DNA of 64,000 bases from Streptomyces sp. NBC_01353. Its GTDB lineage: Bacteria > Actinomycetota > Actinomycetes > Streptomycetales > Streptomycetaceae. Position numbers and translations under genes: made by a program. The stretch covers positions 4,650,001 to 4,714,000 of the forward strand of contig NZ_CP108352.1 in NCBI RefSeq assembly GCF_036237275.1. Reading direction: 5' to 3'. The notes under the pieces were generated by a model that was not told where the DNA came from, made no database searches, and was given only the letters and a program-made list of their open reading frames with translations. Shown in pieces: positions 42,588 through 51,179 of the stretch; within the stretch, counting starts at the first letter, position 1; every line of letters begins with the position of its first letter.

Positions 42588-43328
42588 CTAGAGCCCCAGC
42601 GCCTCGTCCCGCTGGGCCTCCATCTCGCGGCGCAGGAGGCGGAACCACATGAAGACCACGAAGCCCGCGAAGACGAACCACTCCGCCGTGTAGCCGAGGT
42701 TCTGGAACGCCTTCAGGTCCAGCGACGTGCCCGCCGCGGCGGCCGCCGGGACCGGCGTCAGCCCGGCGGGGGAGTCCACGACCGTGACCCACGCGTCGTA
42801 GACCTCGTCGGTGACCAGGTTGATCAGCGCGCTCGCGCTGATCATGCCGAGCTGGCCCTCGGGGAGCCCGCCCGCCGCGTGGACGCCCTTGGTCCCCGCG
42901 TTCTCGGACGCCTGGAGGGCGCCCACCACGGTGACCTCGCCGGACGGCGGGGCCGGCACCTGCGCGCCGGCCGGCAGCCAGCCCCGTACCACCGGCAGCG
43001 ACTTGCCGGCGTCCGTCTTCAGCATCGTCAGCACATAGCTGCCGCGCCGACCGTCCAGCTCACGGTCCGGTACCAGGAACTGCTGCCCGTACCGGCCGCT
43101 CGCCTCCGCGTGCCGGCCGGACGTCTCCTTGTCCACCGGCAGCAGGTCGTCCAGCGGCTCGGTCCTCAGGGTGCCCGGGTCCGGGGCGCGCTCCGCCTCC
43201 CGGTGCGTGTCGACGCGGTCCTCGAACTTGCCCATCTGCCAGGTCCCCATGAACAGGCAGAAGGGGATCGCCAGCAGGACGAAGACGTTGATCCCCCACC
43301 AGCGGGGCGTTTTCAGGAACCGGTACAC
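42588..43328 (-). CDS. SURF1 family cytochrome oxidase assembly protein
   Basis: 246 aa from GTG 43328 (VYRFLKTPRWW, the usual beginning of actinomycete SURF1 proteins). Two membrane helices: about 12-30 (GINVFVLLAIPFCLFMGTW) and 215-235 (EWFVFAGFVVFMWFRLL), with an external domain between them containing VRGWLPAG. It helps mature the aa3-type oxidase. The ribosome site (GGAGGG) touches the start codon, so leaderless translation is possible. Confidence 0.9.
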   Translation of the reverse strand: MYRFLKTPRWWGINVFVLLAIPFCLFMGTWQMGKFEDRVDTHREAERAPDPGTLRTEPLDDLLPVDKETSGRHAEASGRYGQQFLVPDRELDGRRGSYVLTMLKTDAGKSLPVVRGWLPAGAQVPAPPSGEVTVVGALQASENAGTKGVHAAGGLPEGQLGMISASALINLVTDEVYDAWVTVVDSPAGLTPVPAAAAAGTSLDLKAFQNLGYTAEWFVFAGFVVFMWFRLLRREMEAQRDEALGL

Positions 43329-43350
43329 CCCTCCACGGTACGCAGCCGCC

Positions 43351-45207
43351 TCACCCCCCGACCGGGCGGGTCCCCAGGTGGCGCGCGGCGAAGGCAAGCT
43401 CCAGACGCACCTGCTTGATCCGCTCCTCCACCACCAGCGAGCCGTGCCCCGCGTCGTACCGGTACACCTCGTGCACCGCGGCCCGGGCCGCCAGCCGGTC
43501 CACGTAGTTGTCGATCTGCCGGATCGGGCAGCGCGGGTCGTTCACGCCCGCCGAGATGTAGACCGGAGCCGTGACCTTGTCCACGTACGTCAGCGGGGAC
43601 GAGACCTCGAACCGCTCCGGCACCTCCTCCGGCGAACCGCCGAACAGCGTCCGGTCCAGCGCCTTCAGGGCCTCCATCTCGTCCTCGTACGCCGTCACGT
43701 AGTCCGCGACCGGGACGGCCGCGAGCCCCACCGACCAGGCGTCCGGCTGCGTGCCGAGCCCGAGCAGCGTCAGATACCCGCCCCACGAGCCGCCCGACAG
43801 GACCAGCTTCGCCGGGTCGGCGAGACCGGAGGCGACCGCCCACTCGCGGACCGCGGCGACGTCCTCCAGCTCGATCAGGCCGACCCGGTGCTTGAGCGCG
43901 TCCGTCCACTCCCGGCCGTAGCCCGTCGAGCCGCGGTAGTTGACCCGGACCACCGCGTAGCCGTGGTCGAGCCAGGCCGCCGGACCCGAGGCGAAGGCGT
44001 CGCTGTCGTGCCAGGCCGGCCCGCCGTGCACCTCGAAGATCGTGGGGAACGGACCCTCGCCCTCGGTCGGCCGCTGCACGAGCGCGTGGATCCGGCCGCC
44101 GGGCCCCTCCACCCACACGTCCTCCACCGGCACCGAACCCGGCGCCTTCGCACCCGGCGGGTCCAGCACGATCCCGCCGTCCGTCGAGCGCACCACCGGC
44201 GGCTGCGCCGCCGAGGACCACAGATACTCCACGGTGCCGTCAGGGCGGGTCGTGGCCTCCGACACCGAACCGGCCGGGGTCTCCACCCGCACCAGCGCGC
44301 CCGTCGCGATGTCGTACCGCCACAGCTCGCTGCGCGCCTCGAAGCTGTGCACGATCAGCAGACCCGTGCCGTCCTCGTACCACTCCGCCGACACGTCGCC
44401 CGGCAGTTCGAGCCGGAGATCGGTCTCCTGGCCTGTCGCCACGTCCCACAGCAGCGGCTCCCAGCGCCCCCGCCGCTGATGACCGACGAGCAGCCGGGTG
44501 TCGCCGTCCACGGGCGCGAAGCCCAGCACCGCAAGGCCCAGCTCCTCCGTACCGCCCTTGGAGTCGTCCAGCTCGGCCACCACCGAGGAGTCCTCGGCGC
44601 GCAGCACCCGCAGGGCCGAGTGCATCGCGTCTCCGTGCTCGGTGTGCTCGATCGCGATCAGCGAGCCGTCGTGCGAGAGGTCGCCCACCCCGGCCGACTC
44701 CCGGTGCCGGTAGATCTCCAGCGGCGCCGCGCCGCCGCGTACGAGATGGACCGTCGAACCCTCCTCGTCCGTCGAGCGGCCGACGACGACCGTGCCGTCG
44801 CGGCCGATCGCGAGACCCGCCGGATAAGAGGCCGCGAGCCCGGGCACCGCGGGCTCGTCCGCGCCGCCCCCGAAGGGCTGGCGCATCCACACCCCGAACT
44901 CGTCCCCGTCCGTGTCCGAGAACCACCAGATCCACTGCCCGTCCGGGGACAGCGTGCCGTCCGTCGTCCCGTTCGGCCGGTCCGTCACCTGCCGCTGCGC
45001 GCCCGTCGCCCGGTCCCAGGCATACAGCTCGTACGTCCCCGTCGCGTTGGACACGAACAGCGAACGGTCCGGTGCCTGCTCGGCCCACTCGGGCAGGGAC
45101 ACACGCGGCGCGCGGAACCGCTGCTCCCACACCGGGATCTCCGGCGACGGGCCCGAGCCGTCCGCGATCTCGCCCGGTCGGTCTGCGGTCTCATTGGTCT
45201 CAGTCAT
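43351..45207 (-). CDS. S9 family prolyl-oligopeptidase-like peptidase
   Basis: 618 aa, cytoplasmic. An N-terminal beta-propeller (repeats such as LFVSNATGTYELYAWDRATGA and LRLELPGDVSAEWYEDG) covers the alpha/beta-hydrolase domain of 43351-44150. That domain has the substrate loop EVHGGPAWHD, nucleophile Ser in LSGGSWGGYLT, Asp in GVNDPRCPI and His in DAGHGSLV. It cleaves short peptides or acylated amino acids. Start ATG 45207 has a G-run upstream; ATG 45216 is in frame. Confidence 0.92.
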   Translation of the reverse strand: MTETNETADRPGEIADGSGPSPEIPVWEQRFRAPRVSLPEWAEQAPDRSLFVSNATGTYELYAWDRATGAQRQVTDRPNGTTDGTLSPDGQWIWWFSDTDGDEFGVWMRQPFGGGADEPAVPGLAASYPAGLAIGRDGTVVVGRSTDEEGSTVHLVRGGAAPLEIYRHRESAGVGDLSHDGSLIAIEHTEHGDAMHSALRVLRAEDSSVVAELDDSKGGTEELGLAVLGFAPVDGDTRLLVGHQRRGRWEPLLWDVATGQETDLRLELPGDVSAEWYEDGTGLLIVHSFEARSELWRYDIATGALVRVETPAGSVSEATTRPDGTVEYLWSSAAQPPVVRSTDGGIVLDPPGAKAPGSVPVEDVWVEGPGGRIHALVQRPTEGEGPFPTIFEVHGGPAWHDSDAFASGPAAWLDHGYAVVRVNYRGSTGYGREWTDALKHRVGLIELEDVAAVREWAVASGLADPAKLVLSGGSWGGYLTLLGLGTQPDAWSVGLAAVPVADYVTAYEDEMEALKALDRTLFGGSPEEVPERFEVSSPLTYVDKVTAPVYISAGVNDPRCPIRQIDNYVDRLAARAAVHEVYRYDAGHGSLVVEERIKQVRLELAFAARHLGTRPVGG

Positions 45208-45259
45208 GGCCCCCATGATGCTCCGATCCGCCGACAATCCGTTCGCATCGTCCGCAACC

Positions 45260-45268
45260 TGTGGATAA
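45260..45268 (-). other. Perfect DnaA-box sequence
   Basis: TGTGGATAA is the reverse complement of TTATCCACA. Single copy between two divergent genes. It could titrate DnaA or be chance. Confidence 0.4.
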
Positions 45269-45278
45269 CCTCCCGGGC

Positions 45279-46109
45279 ATGTACGCACCGACGCCCGACG
45301 ACTGGCACGATGCCAACCGCGCACGCTGGGACGAACGTGTCCCGATCCACGCCGCCGGCGCCTACTACGATCTCGACGCGTTCCGGGCCGGCAAGGAGGC
45401 GCTGCGCGACTTCGAGCTCGCGGAGGTCGGCGACGTCACCGGCCGTTCCCTCCTCCACCTCCAGTGCCACATAGGCCTGGACACCCTGTCCTGGGCCCGG
45501 CACGGCGCTTCGCACGTCGTCGGCCTGGACTTCTCCGAGCCCGCCGTCGAGACGGCCCGCTCGCTCGCCGCGGACCTCGGCCTCTCCGCGGACCGGGCCG
45601 CTTTCGTCGCCGCCGACGTGTACGACGCCGCCGAGGCCGTCCCGGACTCCTCGTACGACATCGTCTACACCGGCACAGGGGCGCTGAACTGGCTCCCCGA
45701 CATCGAGCGCTGGGCCGAGACCGCCGCCTCGCTCGTCGCGCCGGGCGGATTCCTGTACGTCGCCGAGTTCCATCCGCTCACCGACTCCCTCGACGACGAG
45801 ACGGGGAGCCGGATCGTCAACGACTACTTCGTACGCGAACCCTGGGTGGATTCCAGCTCGGGCACGTACGCGGACATGGAGGCCGCCACCGTCCACAACC
45901 GGAGCGTGGAGTGGGTGCACCCGGTCGGCGAGGTCGTCACGGCCGTCGCCAAGGCGGGGCTGCGCATCGAGTTCCTCCACGAGCACGACGTCTCGCTCTA
46001 CTCCCGGTACGAGACGCTCCAGCGGCAGGAGGACGGGTACTACCGCTTCTCGGCCGACCGGCCGCGGATCCCGCTCATGTACTCGCTCAAGGCGTCCCGC
46101 CCCCACTGA
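45279..46109 (+). CDS. Class I SAM-dependent methyltransferase
   Basis: 276 aa from ATG 45279 (GTG 45261 would add six residues). Methyltransferase motif I is LLHLQCHIGLDTLSWA (HIGLDT replaces the usual GxGxG), motif II VVGLDFSEPAVETA, then YDIVYTGTGALNWLPDIERW and LVAPGGFLYVAEFHP. The substrate is unknown. Divergent from the S9 peptidase; a perfect DnaA-box sequence lies between them. The 3' end overlaps the convergent DUF6191 gene by 23 bases. Confidence 0.88.
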   Translation: MYAPTPDDWHDANRARWDERVPIHAAGAYYDLDAFRAGKEALRDFELAEVGDVTGRSLLHLQCHIGLDTLSWARHGASHVVGLDFSEPAVETARSLAADLGLSADRAAFVAADVYDAAEAVPDSSYDIVYTGTGALNWLPDIERWAETAASLVAPGGFLYVAEFHPLTDSLDDETGSRIVNDYFVREPWVDSSSGTYADMEAATVHNRSVEWVHPVGEVVTAVAKAGLRIEFLHEHDVSLYSRYETLQRQEDGYYRFSADRPRIPLMYSLKASRPH

Positions 46110-46395
46110 CGCGGATCACCGCGCGACCGCCGGCCAGGTCCACCGTGGAGCGGTGCGGCGGAGCGCCGTCCTCCTCGTCGTCGCGCAGCACGAGCGCGCT
46201 CTGCCGCTCCTTGAGCTCGTTCTGCTTGCCCTGCGAGAAGGTGGCGTGCAACTGCTCGAAGCCGGTCGAGGAGACCTGGCCGCTCCGGCGGCCGCGCCCG
46301 GTCGCGCGCAGGATCTGGTCGGCGAAGGCGACCACGGTGAGAAGGATGACCAGCCCCGGCAGCGTCACGAACACGGCGAACTCCATGCCGGTCAT
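46087..46395 (-). CDS. DUF6191-like small membrane protein
   Basis: 102 aa from ATG 46395 (ATG 46386 also possible). One N-terminal membrane helix (EFAVFVTLPGLVILLTVVAF), then a conserved-looking cytoplasmic part SSTGFEQLHATFSQGKQNELKERQS and RDDEEDGAPP. I believe this is DUF6191, of unknown function. Its last 23 bases overlap the convergent methyltransferase gene. Confidence 0.75.
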   Translation of the reverse strand: MTGMEFAVFVTLPGLVILLTVVAFADQILRATGRGRRSGQVSSTGFEQLHATFSQGKQNELKERQSALVLRDDEEDGAPPHRSTVDLAGGRAVIRVSGGGTP

Positions 46396-46441
46396 TGTCC
46401 GACACGCCGGTCGGAAGGGGCAGGGCTCGCGCACGCGGTGG

Positions 46442-46660
46442 TCAGCCGCGGGTGGTGTCCGACGGCGATGCCGCCGGGGGCGTCTGCCTGTGTGATCCGC
46501 TGATCGTCTTCGACAGACGGCTGCGGACGACGGCGGTGCCGATGGCGCCGGCGAGTGCGGCGGCGCCGAGGCCCAGGGCGAGGGCGGACGGGCCGGAGTC
46601 GGAGACGACATCGGCGGGGACGGTGGCCGCCGCTTCGGCGGCTGTTTGAAGGGGGTGCAT
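46442..46660 (-). CDS. Small single-pass membrane protein, hypothetical
   Basis: 72 aa from ATG 46660, with GGGGAC just upstream. One membrane helix (ALALGLGAAALAGAIGTAVV), a Lys/Arg segment after it (VRSRLSKTI) and a Ser/Pro-rich tail. Not recognised. It lies between the TetR and DUF6191 genes on the same strand. The Ala-rich composition makes chance reading possible. Confidence 0.5.
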   Translation of the reverse strand: MHPLQTAAEAAATVPADVVSDSGPSALALGLGAAALAGAIGTAVVRSRLSKTISGSHRQTPPAASPSDTTRG

Positions 46661-46738
46661 GTCCCCAGGGGAACGGAACGGGGACCGCCGGGCCACCCGA
46701 CGGACCCCGTTCGGGTCCGGGGCGGGCGGCGTAGGGGC

Positions 46739-47434
46739 TCAGGCGGTGTCGCGCGCAGTGTTGCGGAGCCGGGCTTCGAGGCCGTCGAGGATGGCCTCGA
46801 CGCCGAACTCGAACTTCTCGCCCGCCATCGCGGTGGGGTCGACGCCCCGCTGGTCCTCCATGCGCGCGCGCAGCCGGGGGTACTGGGACGCGATCCCGTA
46901 CGCCCACTCGGTGACGCTCTGCGCCGGCTTCCCCTCGTCGCCCTTGCCCCGGGGCGCCTGGGCGGTGGCGATCGTGGCCTCGGTCGCGTCGACGAGAAGG
47001 GTGCCGGCCACGAAGGTAAAGGCGGAGTTGACGGCCCAGTCGAGCTCCCAGCCCTTGAAGCCGGCCGCTTGGTAGATCGCACACGAGTGGTCCTGGAAGC
47101 GGGCCATGCCGTGGCCGTAGACGAAGTGCGAGCTGATGGCCGGGATGAGCCAGGGGTGGCGCTTGCCCAGCGCGTACGTGTCGTGGACCAGCGCGCGGGC
47201 GGCGGCGCGCCAGCCGAGCTCGGCCGGGTCGAGGAACGTCAGCTCGCTCCACGCCGCGTCGGCCGCGAGCATGATGAGGCTCTCCTTGCTGCCGACGTGC
47301 CAGTACATGGCCGTCGCCGCCGAACCCAACCGCTGGCCGAGCTTACGCATGCTCAGGCCGTCGATGCCGTCGCTGTCGAGCAGCTCGACGGCGGCTCGGA
47401 CGATCTGGTCCCGGGTCAAGGTCTCACGCGGCAT
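46739..47434 (-). CDS. TetR family transcriptional regulator (TetR_C-type)
   Basis: 231 aa. The HTH is textbook: TRDQIVRAAVELLDSDGIDGLSMRKLGQRLGSAATAMYWHVGSKESL region at residues 7-54. The ligand domain begins with ELGWRAAARALVHDTYALG, as in the TetR_C_1 group that often controls drug efflux. Divergent from it, at 47464-47622, is a fragment resembling the end of a transporter, which may be the remnant of its former target. Confidence 0.92.
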   Translation of the reverse strand: MPRETLTRDQIVRAAVELLDSDGIDGLSMRKLGQRLGSAATAMYWHVGSKESLIMLAADAAWSELTFLDPAELGWRAAARALVHDTYALGKRHPWLIPAISSHFVYGHGMARFQDHSCAIYQAAGFKGWELDWAVNSAFTFVAGTLLVDATEATIATAQAPRGKGDEGKPAQSVTEWAYGIASQYPRLRARMEDQRGVDPTAMAGEKFEFGVEAILDGLEARLRNTARDTA

Positions 47435-47463
47435 GGGCTCAGCGTATCCGACTTTCTTGCACG

Positions 47464-47622
47464 GTGTTCAACTCGGACTCGCGCCCTGCGAGAGCCGTCT
47501 TTCCCGGTGTTCACGTCGCCTGGTGCGCGGGGTTCGCCCTGTCGGCCACCGGCCTGGTCGCGCTCGGCATTCGACCGCGAGGCCACGCGCCGGCGCCTAG
47601 GACAGCCAGGCCATACCGATGA
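47464..47622 (+). pseudogene. Possible remnant of a transporter C-terminus
   Basis: A 52-codon open frame from GTG 47464 contains HVAWCAGFALSATGLVALGIRPRG, which looks like a final membrane helix plus short basic tail of an MFS transporter. Nothing transporter-like lies upstream, because the TetR gene is there. It fits a deletion that removed most of a TetR-linked efflux gene. Weak evidence; a chance hydrophobic reading is possible. Confidence 0.3.
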
Positions 47623-48715
47623 GCAGGAACACCACGAAGGCTATGCCGCCGGCCACGGCGGCGGTCTTCCTGGGGCGGCGCCGGGAGAGGGCGGCGAGAC
47701 CGCCCTCGTTCCGGCGCGCCTGTCGTCGCGGAGCGGCGACGGCGGCCTGAGGCCGGGGCCGCGACTGCGGCTGCGACGACGTGTGGCGGGGCTGCTGGTG
47801 CCGGCCCTGCTGGTGGCGCTGCTGGGTGTGCTGGTGCTGGCCCTGCTGGGTGTGCTGGTGCGGCTGAGGGTGGCGCTGCTGGGGCTGGGGATGCGGCTGA
47901 GGGTGACCGCGCCAGGCGCCCGAGGAGAACCAGTCCGCGATCGCCTGGGCGGGGGGTCTCTGCTCGGGCTCCTTGGCCAGCAGCGTGAGGAGGTACGCCT
48001 CGAACGCGGCGGGCAGCCCCACCCCGAGCTGCCGGGGCGGCGCGGGCGGCGTGTCGATGTGCTGGTACAGCAGGGCGGTCGCGGTGTCGCCCTGGAACGG
48101 AGGCCGTCCGGTGAGGAGTTGGTACAGCACGCAGCCGAGCGAGTACACGTCCGACGCCGGCGACGCGGGCCGGCCGAGAGCCCGCTCGGGGGCGAGGTAG
48201 AGGCCGGTGCCGACGATCTGCCCCGTGGTGGTGAGCCCGGCGGAGGGGTCGTCGACGAAGCGGGCGATGCCGAAGTCCGCGAGCTTCACGGTCCCGTCGC
48301 CGTCGAGCAGCAGGTTCCCGGGCTTGATGTCCCGGTGCACGACCCCCTCCCGGTGCGCGGCGGCCAGCCCGGCGGCGGCGTGGGCGGCGACGTGGGCCAC
48401 CCGCTCCGCGGGCAGCACGAGCGGGGTCCCCGGGTTTCCGGCGAGGCTGTCCCCTTCGACCAACTCCATGACGAGGAACAGCTTTCCGTCCCACGTACCG
48501 AAGTCGAAGACGCCCACCACATGGGGATGACTCAGCCGTGCCGCTGTCTGCGCCTCCAGCCGGAAGCGGTCGGCCGCCGAGGGATCGGTCCCGTGACCCA
48601 GCATCAGCTTCACGGCCACGGCCCGCCCGAGCACCTCGTCGGTGGCCTGCCACACCTCGCCCATGCCGCCACGCCCGACACACGAGTGGAGCCGATATCG
48701 GTCCGCGACCAGCAC
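47597..48715 (-). CDS. Ser/Thr protein kinase with His/Gln-rich linker and C-terminal membrane anchor
   Basis: 372 aa from GTG 48715. Kinase domain 7-265: VGRGGMGEVW, Lys36 in VAVK, catalytic Asp129 in HRDIKPGN, DFG 147-149, TTTGQIVGTGLYLAPE. Residues 271-311 are extraordinarily rich in His, Gln and Pro (ten His in 41 residues; patterns HPQPHPQPQQ and HQHTQQ). A basic stretch leads to a C-terminal membrane helix (353-369) with only two or three residues outside. It has no external sensor, so any signal must act on the cytoplasmic side. The upstream in-frame ATG 48838 is less likely. Confidence 0.9.
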   Translation of the reverse strand: MLVADRYRLHSCVGRGGMGEVWQATDEVLGRAVAVKLMLGHGTDPSAADRFRLEAQTAARLSHPHVVGVFDFGTWDGKLFLVMELVEGDSLAGNPGTPLVLPAERVAHVAAHAAAGLAAAHREGVVHRDIKPGNLLLDGDGTVKLADFGIARFVDDPSAGLTTTGQIVGTGLYLAPERALGRPASPASDVYSLGCVLYQLLTGRPPFQGDTATALLYQHIDTPPAPPRQLGVGLPAAFEAYLLTLLAKEPEQRPPAQAIADWFSSGAWRGHPQPHPQPQQRHPQPHQHTQQGQHQHTQQRHQQGRHQQPRHTSSQPQSRPRPQAAVAAPRRQARRNEGGLAALSRRRPRKTAAVAGGIAFVVFLLIGMAWLS

Positions 48716-49246
48716 CTGAGACCCAGCCTTTCGACGGCAAGCCAACCTGACAGGCAAGCCAACCTGACAGAGCACGCGTCGCCGTACTCCGCTGTCGGCG
48801 CCCGATGCCGTTCCAGGGTAGAGCCGCTTGATCGACATCTCGTCCACGAGCCCCGGTGCCGTGGGGGTTCGGGCGGATCAGGGTGCCGCTGTCCCGACCG
48901 GGGCGTTGATTCCCCTTGGTGATCGGAGTGGGGGTCAGTCCCTCCCCGACTGCGTCCGCCGGCTGAGCCTCCAGGTCCGGGCGGCGAAACCGCCCTGCGG
49001 CCAGGTACGCGGCGCTCGCCGCACACGGGGCGCGGGGTCCCCACTGATCAACACCGTGACGGCACCGATGATCGTCGGCGCTCCGGTGGCGGCGCCGCGT
49101 GAGCTGCGGCACTCCGGTACGGCCGTCACGGACGAGGTCTACCGGAAGCGGATCCGGCCCCGTGATCCAGACGGGGGCGACCGTGATCGACGGAATCTTC
49201 AAGATCGACCCGGAGCGGTAGTCACGCCGCGGGTCACGCACAACGC
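48716..49246. other. Apparently non-coding region with a 17-bp duplication, upstream of the kinase gene
   Basis: 530 bases without a supported gene. A perfect tandem 17-bp repeat (GGCAAGCCAACCTGACA, 48736-48752 and 48753-48769) lies just upstream of the kinase start and may be an operator or recent duplication. Elsewhere short open frames give protein-like snatches (VIQTGATVIDGIFKIDPER ending at a TAG near 49221; APTIIGAVTVLISGDPA on the minus strand) but no complete gene. It may contain decayed coding sequence. Confidence 0.45.
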
Positions 49247-49281
49247 CAGAGGCCGCCTACGAAATTCGTAGGCGGCCTCTG
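49247..49281 (-). terminator. Terminator of the tRNA-Pro gene
   Basis: CAGAGGCCGCCTACGAA and TTCGTAGGCGGCCTCTG form a 17-bp perfect inverted repeat around one base, 16 bases past the 3' end of the tRNA on the minus strand. Confidence 0.85.
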
Positions 49282-49297
49282 ACCTGCTACTTAGCTG

Positions 49298-49371
49298 TCG
49301 GGGTGGCGGGATTTGAACCCACGACCTCTTCGTCCCGAACGAAGCGCGCTGCCAAGCTGCGCTACACCCCG
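49298..49371 (-). tRNA. tRNA-Pro (anticodon CGG)
   Basis: 74 nt. Acceptor arms CGGGGTG and CACCCCG pair fully, with discriminator A. The anticodon stem CTTCG/CGAAG holds the loop TTCGGGA, giving anticodon CGG (codon CCG, the commonest Pro codon in this GC range). The T arm GTGGGTTCAAATCCCGC and D arm with AGCTTGGCAGC are canonical. CCA is not encoded. Not an obvious integration site here, since no element flanks it. Confidence 0.97.
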
Positions 49372-49524
49372 ATGTCGCTGCTCTGTTCTTCACGTCGCGG
49401 CGACATCGATTACTTTAGCCCACCCACGCCCGGAGACGAAATCCGGTTTTCGCGGGCGAGCGCCGCAGGTCGGATGCGGTCCGGCCGGCGATCGCCCCGG
49501 GCCGGCGCGTGGAAGGGATAGGTC

Positions 49525-50463
49525 TCAGTCGCGCGCCGTCAGCGTCAGCAGCGTCGCCTCCGGGGGGCAGGCGAAGCGCACCGGGGTGAAGCGGTTCGTG
49601 CCGCAGCCCGCCGAGACGTGGAGGAAGGAGGTCCGGCCCTCCACCGTGTGCGTCGAGAGGCCCTTCACCCGGTCCGTGTCCAGGTCGCAGTTGGTCACCA
49701 GGGCGCCGTAGAAGGGGACGCACAGCTGGCCGCCGTGGGTGTGGCCCGCCAGGATCAGGCCGTAGCCGTCCGCAGTGAAGGCGTCGAGAGTGCGCAGATA
49801 CGGGGCGTGGACCACGCCCAGCGAGAAGTCCGCCGTGAGGTCGGGGCCGCCCGCCACCCGCTCGTACCGGTCCCGCTTGATGTGCGGGTCGTCCAGCCCG
49901 GTGAAGGCCAGCTCCAGGTCGGGCAGCTTCAGCCGGCCGCGGGTGTTGGTCAGGTTCACCCAGCCCGCGTCGTCGAAGGCGTCCCGCAGCCCCTCCCACG
50001 GGTTGTGCACCGCGCCCACCACCGGCGCGTTGCCGTTGAGGCCGTGCCGGCCCTGGGCCTTCTCCATCAGATAGCGGGCGGGGTTGCGCAGCCGCGGCCC
50101 GTAGTAGTCGTTGGAGCCGAACACGTACACGCCCGGGAAGTCCATCAGCGGGCCGAGCGCGTCCAGGACCTCCGGGACCGCGTCCGTGTCCGAGAGGTTG
50201 TCGCCCGTGTTGACCACGAAGTCCGGGCGCAGCCCCGCGAGCGACTGCAGCCACTTCCGCTTCTTGCGCTGGCCGCACACCATGTGGATGTCGGAGACCT
50301 GAAGGACCCGCAGATCCCGCATTCCGCGCGGGAGTACGGGGATCGTCACACGGCGCAGGCGGAACGAGCGGGCCTCGAAGCCCGCCGCGTAGACCAGTCC
50401 GGCCGCCGCCGTCGCCGTAAGACCTGCCGTGACCTTGAGGGGGATCCCGTACCGTGCGCGCAT
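49525..50463 (-). CDS. Membrane-anchored metallophosphoesterase (YkuE-like)
   Basis: 312 aa from ATG 50463. An N-terminal membrane helix (KVTAGLTATAAAGLVYAAGF) precedes the two-metal phosphoesterase motifs: VSDIHM (DxH), NTGDNLSD (GDN), FGSNDYYG in place of GNHD, VVHAP and AGHTHGGQ. The His of GNHD is replaced by Asp (GSND), as in some family members. Substrate is unknown; related proteins act on lipid-linked phosphates or UDP sugars at the membrane. Confidence 0.9.
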   Translation of the reverse strand: MRARYGIPLKVTAGLTATAAAGLVYAAGFEARSFRLRRVTIPVLPRGMRDLRVLQVSDIHMVCGQRKKRKWLQSLAGLRPDFVVNTGDNLSDTDAVPEVLDALGPLMDFPGVYVFGSNDYYGPRLRNPARYLMEKAQGRHGLNGNAPVVGAVHNPWEGLRDAFDDAGWVNLTNTRGRLKLPDLELAFTGLDDPHIKRDRYERVAGGPDLTADFSLGVVHAPYLRTLDAFTADGYGLILAGHTHGGQLCVPFYGALVTNCDLDTDRVKGLSTHTVEGRTSFLHVSAGCGTNRFTPVRFACPPEATLLTLTARD

Positions 50464-50536
50464 CCCCCCATCGTCGCAGACCCGATGGAGGGAAATGCGC
50501 GGGCGGGCAGGGTGGGGCACCTGACACACTTGGGGC

Positions 50537-51001
50537 ATGACCACGCTCAAGGCCAAGCTTCAGGACGACCTCAACGCCGCCATCAAGGAGCGCGACGAGC
50601 TGCGCTCCTCGACGCTGCGGCTCACCCTCACCGCGATCACCAAGGAGGAGGTCTCGGGCACGACCAAGCGCGAGCTCTCCGACGACGAGGTGCAGAAGGT
50701 GATCGCCAAGGAGGCGAAGAAGCGCCGTGAGGCCGCGGAGGCCTTCGCCCAGGGCGGTCGCGCCGAGTCGGCCGAGCGGGAGAAGGCGGAGGGCGTCATC
50801 CTCGACGCGTACCTGCCGAAGCAGCTCGGCGACGACGAGCTGGAGCAGATCGTCGCGGCGGCCGTCGCCGAGGCCAAGGCCGCCGGCGCCGAGGGGCCGC
50901 GGGCCATGGGCGCCGTCATGAAGATCGTGAACCCGAAGGTGGCCGGCCAGGCCGAGGGCGGCCGGGTCGCCGCCGTCGTGAAGAAGCTCCTCGCGGGCTG
51001 A
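50537..51001 (+). CDS. GatB/YqeY domain protein
   Basis: 154 aa. The YqeY family pattern is clear: LKAKLQDDLNAAIKERDELRSSTLRLTLTAI, the alternation of charged helices, EREKAEGVILDAYLPKQL and MGAVMKIVNPKVAGQAEGGRVAAVVKKLL. It shares the tail domain of GatB and may bind tRNA, but no function is proven. Divergent from the metallophosphoesterase. Confidence 0.93.
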   Translation: MTTLKAKLQDDLNAAIKERDELRSSTLRLTLTAITKEEVSGTTKRELSDDEVQKVIAKEAKKRREAAEAFAQGGRAESAEREKAEGVILDAYLPKQLGDDELEQIVAAAVAEAKAAGAEGPRAMGAVMKIVNPKVAGQAEGGRVAAVVKKLLAG

Positions 51002-51105
51002 GACCCGCGCATGTTCGCGGGCCGGATCCCGGGAACGCTCGCCGGCTGAGCTGAAGCTCGCGGGCCGTGAAAAGGCTCGTCGCCGGCCGAGTCCCGTGAA
51101 CGACC

Positions 51106-51135
51106 GAGGGCGCCTCTCCCAGGAGAGGCGCCCTC
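51106..51135. terminator. Bidirectional terminator
   Basis: A perfect 14-bp stem GAGGGCGCCTCTCC with its complement around loop CA, between the converging YqeY and penicillin-binding protein genes. Confidence 0.85.
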
Positions 51136-51179
51136 GCTCATGTCCGCGTCCTGTCCGGCCCTGATCCGCCGGACACTCC

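Noticed and set aside
46646..48922. 758-codon plus-strand frame opposite TetR and the kinase
   Set aside because: Antisense shadow; both minus-strand genes have clear domains and catalytic motifs.
49298..49371. tRNA-Pro as an integration site of a mobile element
   Set aside because: No integrase, no direct repeat of the tRNA 3' end and no foreign-looking genes were seen on either side.
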